Positions 1 to 9,746 of a stretch of DNA of 53,131 nucleotides are shown piece by piece. The notes beneath the pieces were generated by a model that ran no database searches, had not been told where the DNA came from, and saw only the letters and a list, made by a program, of their open reading frames with translations. The stretch covers positions 1 to 53,131 of the forward strand of contig JABCSY010000015.1 of assembly GCA_018238625.1 (NCBI GenBank), given 5' to 3'. A program made the position numbers and the translations under genes. Every line of letters begins with the position of its first letter. Within the stretch, counting starts at the first letter, position 1. This DNA comes from Promethearchaeota archaeon (GTDB lineage Archaea > Asgardarchaeota > Lokiarchaeia > Sigyniarchaeales > SOKP01).

Positions 1-439
1 GCTCAACTAAAGATTCGGTTATTTTATAAGTTTTTAAATCTTCAAATGGCACGAATTTAGCGTCTAACGCGTCGGAATCTGGTATAGGTGGTTGATTTAG
101 ATCGCCCTCAGTTTGTTCTACGAAATAATTAATCAAAACGTAATGGTATTCGATCTTCCCGGTATCGTCGTACATTATTTTATCTATTATGCCGGCTAAT
201 TTTGTTACCTTCACCTTAAAGCCAGTTTCTTCAAAACCTTCTCTTTCGGCAGCGAATTGTGTTCTTTCGCCGAGATCTAAGTGTCCTCCGGGAATAGACC
301 AATATCCCGCATCAGGATTGAATTTTCGTTTAACTAGCAATAACGAATTATTGCGAATCAGTAAAACGCCAACTCCTACTAATGGAACGATAGGATAACG
401 TCTTAAATCGTAGGGGGTTAAATCTTTTTTATCTGCCAT
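1..439 (-). CDS. NUDIX hydrolase, 3' end cut by window edge
   Basis: The N-terminal 146 codons are visible; the stop lies beyond position 1. The protein begins MADKKDLTPYDLRRYP. It carries a full Nudix box: the glycine at about residue 52, then E58, R66-E67, E70-E71 and G73, which fits G-x5-E-x7-REUxEExGU. The box is preceded by a WSIPGGHLDLGE segment. Family members hydrolyse nucleoside diphosphates linked to another group, using Mg2+ bound by the box glutamates; LxVKRK and IPGGHLDLGE resemble the MutT/ADP-ribose pyrophosphatase type of cytosolic housekeeping enzyme. The ATG at 437-439 is the natural start. The substrate cannot be told from this fragment. It is transcribed divergently from the subtilase gene. 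Confidence 0.9.
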   Translation of the reverse strand, partial: MADKKDLTPYDLRRYPIVPLVGVGVLLIRNNSLLLVKRKFNPDAGYWSIPGGHLDLGERTQFAAEREGFEETGFKVKVTKLAGIIDKIMYDDTGKIEYHYVLINYFVEQTEGDLNQPPIPDSDALDAKFVPFEDLKTYKITESLVE

Positions 440-636
440 TTTTAAACAAAAACTTTAACGATATTTATTAATAATTTTAGAATCTACTACTATAAATTGT
501 TATTTTTATATAATTTACTTGTATTTTCTTGATATAATTTTAATCATTTGTTAGTATAAATTTAAATATTAGGAAAAAGATTTTCATCCTTACACTTAAA
601 TTAATTAATTAAAAATGAAAAAAGGCGAAATTTAAA

Positions 637-3600
637 ATGAGAAATTTGAATTTAAAAAAAAATAATAAAATCTTTTTGCTATTATATGTATCTATCTTAA
701 TATTCTCTTCTTTAGGCTCTATAAATACTTTTTACAAATCTGAAAGTAATGATTCTTTAACTTTTAATGATGAGATGGATTTTAACCTTAACGATGTGCA
801 ATTTGATCTAAAATCTCTTCCCAAATGGAAGGAGCAAAATTCAAGAGCAGATAAGAATGAAAATGGAATAGATGATATCTTTGAAGTTAGGTTAAAACAT
901 CTATCTGAATTTGGGTTTATCGAAGAAGACTTTGACAGAGATAAAGAACTTTTAGGCATGAATAATATATATGATGATATCTTCAAAAATGACAATCTAA
1001 AAACAGAGAAAATCACTATAGATGACATACCCATAATTATCTATTTCCCTAACGGAGATTATCGTTCAATTTCTTTACTCTTTGAAAGATTAGGAGGAAA
1101 AATAAAATCAACTTATAAAGCAGCTTTAAATGGGTTTGCTGGCAGAATCAGTTATGATCCTTTAAACGAATTTTGCGATTTACTCATACAAAATGACATA
1201 CCGTTTTTCATCGAGGAAGATATGGTTTATGAAGCGCAACTATATTATGCGGGTCGAAATATGAATCTTAGACCCTATGTGTGGAACACTCTTTCTTATG
1301 ATGGAGATGAATATAGTTCAATTGCAATTATTGATACTGGAATTGATGATTCACATAACTTCTTTACTCCGGGTTATTCAGATGCAGATTTTGATTACAA
1401 AATTGTTGGTTGGAGGGATGAAGTAAACGCATTAGCTAGTCCTTATGACGACAATGGTCATGGTTCCCATTGTTCCGGAATCTCAGCAGGAGAGGGTGGT
1501 CCCAATTATGACGGAACTGGGCGAACTGTTGCTACTGCTGCGTATGAATTTGATTATACTGGCTATAATGTACCAGAACAAACACTTTCATTAAATTGGG
1601 CAAGATTTAATGTTACTGACCCTGGTTTGATAGAACTTTTCTGCGAATTTGATGATTTTACACCTGTTCCTGATGATGTTGATTTTTGGGTTTATCTTTA
1701 TTATGAAGATACTATAGTAGATTCGTATGAAGTAAATTCCGACACTTGGTCTCATACCCTTTCATACACAGCAACAAGTAGCTCTCTTGGACTCTATTCT
1801 TTCAGATTTTCTATGCATCTTATAGATAATACTGGTGACGATCAGGTAAGTAATTTCAAAAATAGGTTTAGAAGTGAAATGCATTGGCCTTTTAGCCCTA
1901 ATCTTTTTGGAAGCGGAGATGCATGGAAAGGAGTAGCCCCTGATACCCATTTAGTAGGAGTTAAAGTACTTGATCAACATGGTTCTGGGTGGGCTTCAGA
2001 TATAATTGATGGAATTAATTGGGTAATAACAAACAAAAATGTTTATAACATTACTACTATGTCTTTAAGTCTTGGAGGCTCCTCAGGGCAGTCAGCTATG
2101 ATCACTGCAGTCAATAACGCAGTTGAGGCAGGAATAGTTACGGTGGTTTCAGCTGGAAATAGTGGTCCAGGAGGGAATAATGTAGGATCTCCTGGAGATG
2201 CCGACAACGTAATAACTGTAGCCGCAATGAATATCAATGACGAAACCACTAGTTATAGTAGTCAAGGTGGATTATCATATACGGGCAATACTGTTAAACC
2301 TGATATAACTGCTCCCGGTGGAAGTTTCTACAATGTGCAGATGTTTTCTACTGATACTAACGATAACGATGCTGAAGGAGCATATCCAACTGATGGATAT
2401 GCAAATGATATGATGGGGGCACAAGGAACTTCAATGTCTGCTCCGGCTGTTGCAGGAACCGCAAATTTATTAATTGAAGCTATGGGTGGCCATCAAAGTT
2501 GGGGTTATACTGATACAGAAGCCAAACGAGTAAAAGCATTATTATTAATGTCAGCTACCGAAACCTATCCATTATTAAGAGAAACAGATAGTGGTATATA
2601 CTCTCCCAATTTAAACCGTGGTGGAAAAGATGTTCATGAAGGCTACGGAAGACTTAACGTCGATGTAGCAATAGAAGCGTATACCCAAGAATTAGCTCTA
2701 GGTTCTACACAAAACGCTTGGATCGCAAGTAGTTTTGATAATCCGTTTAATAAGCATGGGCTCGGTTGTTACGTAAACCTTAATGATGGAGAAAATTACA
2801 TTTTTACCTTGGATGTTCCAGTTGGGGCAGATTTTGATTTACATCTGTACTCAAATAATCCTTCTTCAATAGGGGACCCTATTATGGTCGCTTCAAGTAC
2901 TTCAAGTGGCTTAGGAACGAATGAAACAATATTTTATACAGCAACAGAAACAGGAAAGTATTATTTAATCGCTAAAGCTATTTCTGGCGAAGGAAACGCG
3001 ATTATATCATATCCGATGGTTGCACATGATTTGAGTGCGTCATTAGAAGTTCCAACTAATCCAGAAATTGATCAAACTTACATCATAAATGCGACAGTAA
3101 CTAATACTGGCAGTAACATTGAGACAGATGTTGATTTGTTTCTATATCTTGATAGTGTGCTTGTTAATTCAACTACAGTTTCAACTCTTCCTGTTAGTGC
3201 GAGCGAAACAATTAATTATATGTGGACGCCAACCGAATATAAAACCTACAATTTTACTGCTTATGCACCACCAGTACCAGATGAGATTTATTTAGGTAAC
3301 AATATAGAAACTAAATTAATATCAATAAACTTCCTTCTAAATTATACTATGATACTAGATTATGCTTATACTTGGATTGATGCCTCTGGAGGAACAGAAT
3401 TATTTTTAGGTGATGATGGTTATTCTACACAATCTTTACCTTTTGATTTTCAATTCTACAATGAAACCTTTTCAACAATATATATAGGAGCAAATGGGTA
3501 TCTTAGTTTCACAGATTCTTCTCCAAGTGATTATTCTAATGTTCCAATTCCATCGGGAGATTCTGATAATGATTATTTAATCGCTCCATTTTGGGATGAT

Positions 3601-5154
3601 TTATACCTCCCTGCTGGAGGACATATCTATGTAGAATCATTTGGAAGTTATTGGGTTGTGGAATGGCTAGATATACAACATTATCCTGGTTCACTTTTAG
3701 TTGGATCTTTCGAAGTAGTCTTAAAAAACACAGGAGAGATCATCTTTAACTATGATAATCTTAGCTATACAGGTGGTGGATATACATGTGGGTTAAATTT
3801 AGGTAAGGATGTTAGTTTTTATAATTCATATCAAGGCTTAAACGATTTAACTGATGATTATGCTATTCTATTTACTTATGAATCTTCACCAAGTCCTTTC
3901 AATCTATCTTCTAATGCGGGAACTCCTGATAAAGATGGTAATTTTGATTTAACATGGACAAGTTCATATAGAGCTCTAAATTACTCTGTGTATCAATATT
4001 CAAGCTATATTACGGAAATTAATGGAAGTTTAACCCTTTTAGGAGATGGAATAACAGATCTTTCTCTTGCTTTGAGTGGTTATACTGATGGAACCTATTA
4101 CTTTATCGCTGTCGCATATAACGCTTATGGTGATACTCTATCCAATTGTATTGAAGTAATTGTAGAAATCGGCCCACCGGGTGATTTTATATTATCATCT
4201 AATGCAGGAACGCCGGATGATGACGGTAATTTTGATTTGACATGGACAAGTGCAGAGGAAGCTCTAAATTACTCTGTGTACCAATATTCAAGTTATATTA
4301 CGGAAATCAATGGAAGTTTAACCCTTTTAGGGGAGGGAATAACAGATCTTTCTCTTGCTTTGAGTAGTTATACTGATGGAACCTATTACTTTATAGTTGT
4401 AGCTCACAATATTTACGGAGATACTCTTTCAAATTGCATTGAGGTTGTTGTAGGTATTCCACCCGGGGATTATATCTTATCATCTAACGCAGGAACGCCG
4501 GATGATGACGGTAATTTTGATTTAACATGGACAAGTTCAGATAGAGCTCTAAATTACTCTGTGTACCAATATTCAAGTTATATTACGGAAATCAATGGAA
4601 GTTTAACCCTTTTAATAGAAGGAACGACCGACCTTTCACTAGCTTTAAGCGTAAATGCTAATGGAATATACTATTTCATAGTTGTAGCTCATAATAATTA
4701 CGGAGATAACCTTTCAAATTGCATAGAAGTTGTTGTAGGTATTCCACCAGGTGATTTTGTATTATCATCTAATGCAGGAAATCCTAATGATAATGGTGCG
4801 TTTGATTTGTCGTGGGAAAGTGCAGATAGAGCTCTTACTTACTCGGTGTACCAATATTCAAGCTTTATTACAGAAATCAACGGGAGTTTAACCCTTTTAG
4901 GAGATGGAATAACAGATCTTTCTCTTGCTTTGAGCGATTATACTGATGGAACCTATTACTTTATCGCTGTCGCATATAACGCCTATGGCGATACTCTATC
5001 AAATTGCATCAAAGTTGTAGTGCAAATCCCACAAGAACCGGAGCCAACACAGCCCCCCATTCCGGGATATAATATTTTTATATTTGTGCCCATAATTCTA
5101 TTAGTTGTAATGGTTATAATTAGAAAGCAGCATAAAAAAAGAAGTGAATACTAA
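637..5154 (+). CDS. Secreted subtilisin-like serine protease (S8) with PPC, CARDB-like, nidogen-like and four Fn3-like repeats, C-terminal membrane anchor
   Basis: This is a 1505-residue exported protease. Residues about 8-28 form a signal or anchor helix behind a lysine-rich start. The S8 catalytic residues are all present: D233 (IIDTGID), H275 (NGHGSH), oxyanion N508 (SAGNSGPG) and S599 (GTSMSAP). A large insertion separates H275 from the rest of the core. After the catalytic domain come a PPC-like beta domain (about 715-790), a CARDB-like domain (about 800-890) and a nidogen-like region (about 920-1080). Four roughly 95-residue repeats follow, each with the block YSVYQYSSYITEINGSL or close to it. 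They look like fibronectin-III modules. The end is a Pro-rich linker, a hydrophobic helix (about 1477-1495) and a basic tail, so the enzyme is probably held on the outer face of the membrane. A short upstream ATG stops at once, which supports the start at 637. It probably degrades extracellular protein or processes surface proteins. Confidence 0.93.
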   Translation: MRNLNLKKNNKIFLLLYVSILIFSSLGSINTFYKSESNDSLTFNDEMDFNLNDVQFDLKSLPKWKEQNSRADKNENGIDDIFEVRLKHLSEFGFIEEDFDRDKELLGMNNIYDDIFKNDNLKTEKITIDDIPIIIYFPNGDYRSISLLFERLGGKIKSTYKAALNGFAGRISYDPLNEFCDLLIQNDIPFFIEEDMVYEAQLYYAGRNMNLRPYVWNTLSYDGDEYSSIAIIDTGIDDSHNFFTPGYSDADFDYKIVGWRDEVNALASPYDDNGHGSHCSGISAGEGGPNYDGTGRTVATAAYEFDYTGYNVPEQTLSLNWARFNVTDPGLIELFCEFDDFTPVPDDVDFWVYLYYEDTIVDSYEVNSDTWSHTLSYTATSSSLGLYSFRFSMHLIDNTGDDQVSNFKNRFRSEMHWPFSPNLFGSGDAWKGVAPDTHLVGVKVLDQHGSGWASDIIDGINWVITNKNVYNITTMSLSLGGSSGQSAMITAVNNAVEAGIVTVVSAGNSGPGGNNVGSPGDADNVITVAAMNINDETTSYSSQGGLSYTGNTVKPDITAPGGSFYNVQMFSTDTNDNDAEGAYPTDGYANDMMGAQGTSMSAPAVAGTANLLIEAMGGHQSWGYTDTEAKRVKALLLMSATETYPLLRETDSGIYSPNLNRGGKDVHEGYGRLNVDVAIEAYTQELALGSTQNAWIASSFDNPFNKHGLGCYVNLNDGENYIFTLDVPVGADFDLHLYSNNPSSIGDPIMVASSTSSGLGTNETIFYTATETGKYYLIAKAISGEGNAIISYPMVAHDLSASLEVPTNPEIDQTYIINATVTNTGSNIETDVDLFLYLDSVLVNSTTVSTLPVSASETINYMWTPTEYKTYNFTAYAPPVPDEIYLGNNIETKLISINFLLNYTMILDYAYTWIDASGGTELFLGDDGYSTQSLPFDFQFYNETFSTIYIGANGYLSFTDSSPSDYSNVPIPSGDSDNDYLIAPFWDDLYLPAGGHIYVESFGSYWVVEWLDIQHYPGSLLVGSFEVVLKNTGEIIFNYDNLSYTGGGYTCGLNLGKDVSFYNSYQGLNDLTDDYAILFTYESSPSPFNLSSNAGTPDKDGNFDLTWTSSYRALNYSVYQYSSYITEINGSLTLLGDGITDLSLALSGYTDGTYYFIAVAYNAYGDTLSNCIEVIVEIGPPGDFILSSNAGTPDDDGNFDLTWTSAEEALNYSVYQYSSYITEINGSLTLLGEGITDLSLALSSYTDGTYYFIVVAHNIYGDTLSNCIEVVVGIPPGDYILSSNAGTPDDDGNFDLTWTSSDRALNYSVYQYSSYITEINGSLTLLIEGTTDLSLALSVNANGIYYFIVVAHNNYGDNLSNCIEVVVGIPPGDFVLSSNAGNPNDNGAFDLSWESADRALTYSVYQYSSFITEINGSLTLLGDGITDLSLALSDYTDGTYYFIAVAYNAYGDTLSNCIKVVVQIPQEPEPTQPPIPGYNIFIFVPIILLVVMVIIRKQHKKRSEY
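3890..5030 (+). repeat. Four tandem ~285-bp coding repeats (Fn3-like modules of the subtilase)
   Basis: Four direct repeats start near 3890, 4175, 4462 and 4745, each coding for one Fn3-like module. Stretches of the repeats are almost identical in DNA, for example the segment around AATGGAAGTTTAACCCTTTT and the segment coding TDLSLAL. Such high DNA identity suggests recent duplication or ongoing gene conversion. Confidence 0.9.
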
Positions 5155-5277
5155 AAAAATCTTAAATTCTTATTATTTTTCTTATTATTATATTGTTTAT
5201 TTTCTAATTAATGTCAGAAATTTAAAATTAGGATATAAAGATACAACATATCTTATCGAATAACAAAAAATTATTAG

Positions 5278-5775
5278 GTGAAAATTTTTATTCGTCCTTC
5301 ATATTGGCCTATTGGCGGTATGCCCAGAAAGTCCGATCCGTTTACGTGGATCGTTAAGGGTAGATTAGCGGCAAGTTGGTGGCCAGACCTTCCGGTTCTT
5401 GAAATATATAAAAAAGAAGGAATCTCAGTCATTATTAATTGCTCTGAATTTAACAATAGAAAAGACGTCCAAGATACTTTTAAATATTACCACATTAATG
5501 TCGCTGATTATGGATTACCAACTGATAAACAAATTGAGTATTTTCTAACGATTTGCGAAAAGCACGGATTAAACGACGAAGCCATCGTAGTCCATTGTGT
5601 CGCAGGTTGTGGGAGAACGGGACAGTTCGTTGTAGCCTGGGGCGCGAAAAATGGATATATTCTTAAAAATATGGACCCCGTAAACTGGATAAGAAAATTT
5701 AGACCTTGTAGCCTTGAGACTAAAGAACAAATGAATTTTGCTAGAAAAATGGCAAAAAAATATCAAAAAAACTGA
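5278..5775 (+). CDS. Dual-specificity/tyrosine phosphatase-like protein
   Basis: A 165-residue cytosolic protein with the cysteine-phosphatase signature HCVAGCGRTGQ: H106, nucleophile C107 and phosphate-binding R113 in HCx5R spacing. D77, in the VADYGLPTD segment, is placed like the general acid of dual-specificity phosphatases. The length and motif context match archaeal DSP/atypical PTP proteins that remove phosphate from tyrosine, serine/threonine or small substrates. The start is a GTG, which itself overlaps the purine-rich AGGTG. It stands alone between the subtilase and an unknown gene, so its substrate cannot be inferred. Confidence in the family is high and in the substrate low. Confidence 0.9.
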   Translation: MKIFIRPSYWPIGGMPRKSDPFTWIVKGRLAASWWPDLPVLEIYKKEGISVIINCSEFNNRKDVQDTFKYYHINVADYGLPTDKQIEYFLTICEKHGLNDEAIVVHCVAGCGRTGQFVVAWGAKNGYILKNMDPVNWIRKFRPCSLETKEQMNFARKMAKKYQKN

Positions 5776-5882
5776 TAATGTAAAGTATTTATTAGATTAA
5801 TTTTATTAGATTAGTAATTTTGTATTGAATAAGTTGTCATAAAAATAATTATATCTAAAATTCTCGATTATTTAGGGTTATT

Positions 5883-7037
5883 ATGAATAAGGAAGATTAT
5901 ATTTATATGATATTAGATAATATATTGGTCTATAACATTAATCTTCCTACTGAATTTCAAGGAAATGGATTGAACAGTCATCTAAATAAATTTGACGAGA
6001 ATAACCTTAAAATTATTGCGGGTTTTACCATAAACTTCATGGAACACTTTTTAATAGTTTCAAACGGCAAAACCCAACAAGATGTCGCCGAACTTTTAAA
6101 AAAAATGGAAAAGATTTCCTATATGGTCGGACCAACAGGGAACCTAAGCTATTTAGCCAGCGATCAAATCGAACACATACTTACTAAAATAAATTCTCTT
6201 AAAATAAATGAAATTAACGAAGAGAAAATCAGTTTACTTGCTGACGATCAGTTAAGAGAACAATTTGGTGGTGCGGGCAATTACAATACTTCGGAAGCTT
6301 TGGAAAACCAATTAGCAAGTGCTGCCTTTTACTTAATGAATATGGGTTATTCTCGAGATGATATCCAAGAAAGATTTAACGAAGTTAGACAAGATCCTAC
6401 GAGATTAGAAGCTCTTTTTAACCTACAACAGAGAGAGATTTATAGCACTCCTTCTGAAATCCAACATAGTTCTTCAGCATCTCCACCGAGCCATCAAGAA
6501 ACATCCATCGATCAAAGTCAAGATTTAAACGAAACAATTGCGCGTCATATACGAGAAATTCACCAAGATATCACAGAGGAGAGAGCGCAAAAAGTCGAAG
6601 TAATCGTTGAACAAATAAAAGCCCATGTTAGAGATAACATGAGCGAGCTCCAAGAAAAAGTGTTTAGACAAATGCACCCAGATAGATTAAACCGATCGTT
6701 GAAGACGCTCAAGACAACAAAAAGAAAATCAAAACGGATGAATTTATATATAGAATGGTATACAGCTAGTTTACTTCTTTCTAAAATAGAGCTAAAAGTC
6801 GAGCACTGGCAAGTTTCGTCAACGGCAGGGCATGGAAGCGCAGGTGTTTATACTGCCGGAATAGATTTTTCTCGATACGATAACATTGTCCGTGAATTTT
6901 CGGATGGAAAGTTAACTAAAGTTGTTAATATTGCTAAACGTATATTGCAAAACCCAAATAAAAAAGCCATTCAAAAACTCGGCCAAGATCTTATAGCAGA
7001 GACGGGATTTGACGAACATTTATACTTTACGGATTAA
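5883..7037 (+). CDS. Unknown 384-residue protein with possible UBA-like helical segment
   Basis: I do not recognise a family. Residues 1-120 look like a compact alpha/beta or helical domain (the segment IIAGFTINFMEHFLIVS suggests a strand/helix pair). Residues about 140-182 form a short helical segment with MNMGYSRDDIQERF, which recalls the MGF/Y loop of UBA-like three-helix domains. Residues about 187-215 are a Ser/Pro/Gln-rich linker. Residues about 217-265 are strongly helical and charged and probably form a coiled coil. The C-terminal 120 residues form another helical or mixed domain with a basic stretch (KTTKRKSKR). There is no signal peptide and no membrane segment. It is in the same direction as the phosphatase but separated by about 110 bases of AT-rich DNA. 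Confidence 0.75.
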   Translation: MNKEDYIYMILDNILVYNINLPTEFQGNGLNSHLNKFDENNLKIIAGFTINFMEHFLIVSNGKTQQDVAELLKKMEKISYMVGPTGNLSYLASDQIEHILTKINSLKINEINEEKISLLADDQLREQFGGAGNYNTSEALENQLASAAFYLMNMGYSRDDIQERFNEVRQDPTRLEALFNLQQREIYSTPSEIQHSSSASPPSHQETSIDQSQDLNETIARHIREIHQDITEERAQKVEVIVEQIKAHVRDNMSELQEKVFRQMHPDRLNRSLKTLKTTKRKSKRMNLYIEWYTASLLLSKIELKVEHWQVSSTAGHGSAGVYTAGIDFSRYDNIVREFSDGKLTKVVNIAKRILQNPNKKAIQKLGQDLIAETGFDEHLYFTD

Positions 7038-7098
7038 ATTTTATACTTTCAATTTTATTCGAGAGAAATTTAATCTTTATTTTAATTAAAGTTGAAAA

Positions 7099-7971
7099 TT
7101 GAAATATGATTACTCTTTTAATCATAATAACCTACAACTAAATTACAAATCAAAATATTTGGTGATTAAAATCCCTGTTTTTAAACATAATGATGTCGAA
7201 TTATTTTATATCAAAGAAGGAAAAGGAGAACCCTTAGTCTTGATAAGTGGATTAGGAAGTAAAATGAGTTGGGATTTCCAAATTCCGTTTTTTAAAGAAA
7301 AGATGATGGTTATCTCGTTGCATAACCGTGGTGTTGGCAAAAGTTCTCGCCCTAATTACCCCTATACGATGGATATGTTTGTTGAGGATATTAAAAATCT
7401 CCTAGAACATTTGAATATTAAAAAGAAGATACACTTATGTGGAATTTCGATGGGTGGGATGATCGCTCAATGTTACGCCTTAAAATACCCCAATTTGGTT
7501 AAAAGTTTGATATTATGCGCTACAGCAGCTATCTACAGTCCTAAATCTCTAGTTGAAGCTCAAGAGCTAATGCAAAATTTTAGTCCAGAGCAAAAGTTTA
7601 AAGTGAGAGTTTCTGCTTTATTCTCAAGACCATTCAAAAAGATTTTAAGACAAGATAAAGAATTATATAAAAGAATTGAAAAGGAATTTATGGAAGATCC
7701 AACAACTTTGCAAGATTATGTTAATCAAGGAGCAGCCATCTCGGGGTACGATACAACGAACGATTTAGATAAGATAAAACAACCTACATTGATAATACTT
7801 GGCGATGACGATCGAATAATACCTACATTAGAACATTCTAAATTGTTACACGAGAAGATTCCTAATTCTAAGTTAGAAATATTAATAAACACCGGTCATG
7901 GTTTTAACACTGAGAAAGCTGAAGAAGTAAATAATATATTGTGGAACTTTATTAAAGAACATTTAAAATGA
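7099..7971 (+). CDS. Alpha/beta hydrolase
   Basis: A single-domain alpha/beta-hydrolase fold protein. With the TTG start at 7099 the nucleophile elbow GISMGG puts Ser at 117, the acid is D238 in LGDDDRIIP, and the catalytic His is H267 in TGHGFN. The oxyanion-side segment LISGLGSKMSWDF is also present. The first 20 or so residues do not align with a usual family start, so the GTG at 7162 (VIKIPVFKHND...) could be the true start. The family covers esterases, lipases, C-C hydrolases and haloperoxidase-like enzymes; the substrate cannot be read here. A second family member lies at 41284-42105. Confidence 0.88.
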   Translation: MKYDYSFNHNNLQLNYKSKYLVIKIPVFKHNDVELFYIKEGKGEPLVLISGLGSKMSWDFQIPFFKEKMMVISLHNRGVGKSSRPNYPYTMDMFVEDIKNLLEHLNIKKKIHLCGISMGGMIAQCYALKYPNLVKSLILCATAAIYSPKSLVEAQELMQNFSPEQKFKVRVSALFSRPFKKILRQDKELYKRIEKEFMEDPTTLQDYVNQGAAISGYDTTNDLDKIKQPTLIILGDDDRIIPTLEHSKLLHEKIPNSKLEILINTGHGFNTEKAEEVNNILWNFIKEHLK

Positions 7972-7987
7972 AAATAATAATATTTTT

Positions 7988-9604
7988 TTATTCTTTCTTA
8001 AAAACTGATCTACCCCTAATAATTGTTTCAAGAACGCGAATTTCTTTAATCTCGTCTTTTGGAACTTCTAATGGGTTTTTATCTAAAATAACAAAATCAG
8101 CAAGTTTTCCAACTTCTATGCTCCCCTTAATGTTTTCCTCAAAGGCAGCGTAGGCAGCGTTAATAGTATAGGTTTTTAAAGCCTCTTCCATACTTAAACA
8201 CTCTTCTGGAATAAAACCGTTTCTAGTTACTAAAGCGTGTAATCCTAAGATAGGGCTAGGATCTTCGATCGGACAATCTGAACCTGAAGCAAGAACGACG
8301 CCCGCATCAATAATTGACTTCATTGGATAAGTATACTTACATCGTTCTTTGCCGAGTCGTTTTACCAACCAATTGTATTCTGAATTAATAAAGGGCGGTT
8401 GACACGAAGCAATTACGCCATAAGTAGCCATGTCTTTAATAACATCCTTAGTTAACATAGAGGCGTGCTCAATTCTATGGCGATGGTCGTCCCGAGGAAA
8501 TTCCGTCAAAAGCTTTTTATATAAATCCATAACTATTCGGTTTCCTTTATCTCCGATGGCATGAATCCCAATTTGAAAACCGTTGTTATGGGCTACAACC
8601 ATCTTCTCGTAAATTGCGCCCTCCTCAACAACGCAAAATCCACACGCTCCTGGCGCATCTGAAAATGGTTCGAACATACACGCCGTTTTTGCTCCAAAAG
8701 TACCGTCGAGAAATAGTTTTAAAGCGCCAACTTTAAACTTACTATCTTCCTTTCCACCATGTAAGGGTGGTTTTCTTAATTTAAGCAATTTTTTTGGTTT
8801 CTCAGTATTTATTAAAGCGTACCAATTTTGTAAAATACTATTTTGGATCGATTTACGTAATGGCAGTTCCATTGCTCCTGCATCACCAAACTCTCCCGTG
8901 CTATCGGCACTAATTATGCCGTGAAGCGATGTCAATCCTTTCTGAGCGAAATTATTAAAAGCTTTAACAGCCGCTTCTTTTATTTTTTCTACGTTAGGAA
9001 ATGACATTTTGGCTAAAATGATGTCTAACGCTTGCTCAGATATGACTCCCGTAAGATTTCCGCTACTATCTTTTCGTATTTCACCACCTTCAGGAACTAA
9101 AGTATGCTCGTCTATTTTTGCTAGCTCTAACGCTTTACTGTTTGCAATGCCTATATGTCCATCATATCTCATTACAAACACTGGATGGTCGGGGCACGCT
9201 TCGTCTAAATCTCCCTTATTAGGTAACTTTGGAACATCAAATTTTTCCTCGCAAAGATTAAAAACCATCATAAGTTCGTCTTTGCTTCTTTCTTTTGATG
9301 CCTTCCCTAAATATTCTTTAAGTTCTTCAATGCTTTTCACATCTGATGCATCAGGACTTAACAAATAAAAAATATAAATAATTGGATGTAGATGACAATC
9401 GATAAACCCTGGAAGCAAAGAGTGACCCTTTAAATTAATAAGCGCAGAATCTTTCCCTAAGGCTTTTTTAACGGCTTCTAAGTCGCCAACAGATACGATC
9501 TTTTCGCCTTCAATTCCTACCGCTTCGACGAAGGGTTGATTTTCGTTTATAGTTACTATTGACCCTCCAAAATAAATTTTTTTTTCTAAATTTATCATGC
9601 TCAT
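7988..9604 (-). CDS. YtcJ-like metal-dependent amidohydrolase (Amidohydro_3)
   Basis: A 538-residue enzyme of the amidohydrolase superfamily. The N-terminal beta-sandwich (FGGSIVTIN...) leads into the metal-binding HxH at H71/H73 (GFIDCHLH). Later ligands appear in IGIHAIGDKGN, in HRIEHASM and in the Asp-containing ASGSDCPIEDPSP segment near the C-terminus. The chain ends with the small beta-domain segment ADFVILDKNPLEV. Length and motifs match the YtcJ/DUF group of exo-acting amidohydrolases, which hydrolyse amide bonds of N-acyl or related compounds with a bound divalent metal. No signal peptide is visible, so it should be cytosolic. It is convergent with the alpha/beta hydrolase, with only 16 bases between the two stops. 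Confidence 0.92.
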   Translation of the reverse strand: MSMINLEKKIYFGGSIVTINENQPFVEAVGIEGEKIVSVGDLEAVKKALGKDSALINLKGHSLLPGFIDCHLHPIIYIFYLLSPDASDVKSIEELKEYLGKASKERSKDELMMVFNLCEEKFDVPKLPNKGDLDEACPDHPVFVMRYDGHIGIANSKALELAKIDEHTLVPEGGEIRKDSSGNLTGVISEQALDIILAKMSFPNVEKIKEAAVKAFNNFAQKGLTSLHGIISADSTGEFGDAGAMELPLRKSIQNSILQNWYALINTEKPKKLLKLRKPPLHGGKEDSKFKVGALKLFLDGTFGAKTACMFEPFSDAPGACGFCVVEEGAIYEKMVVAHNNGFQIGIHAIGDKGNRIVMDLYKKLLTEFPRDDHRHRIEHASMLTKDVIKDMATYGVIASCQPPFINSEYNWLVKRLGKERCKYTYPMKSIIDAGVVLASGSDCPIEDPSPILGLHALVTRNGFIPEECLSMEEALKTYTINAAYAAFEENIKGSIEVGKLADFVILDKNPLEVPKDEIKEIRVLETIIRGRSVFKKE

Positions 9605-9746
9605 AAAACCAATATTTGATAATTTAAAAATTGATTTTTTCTATTGAGTAAGTATTTTATAAGAAAAGTTTAAAAAATTTTGATTAATTCTTAGATTTAA
9701 CTGTAAAAAAATAAATAGATTCAGTTATAAGAAAGGCGTATAGCAA

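Noticed and set aside
9009..9368. A 119-codon open frame on the plus strand inside the amidohydrolase
   Set aside because: It lies antisense to a clear metal-dependent amidohydrolase, is rich in Ser, Leu and Phe without domains, and has no SD. It is a shadow frame.
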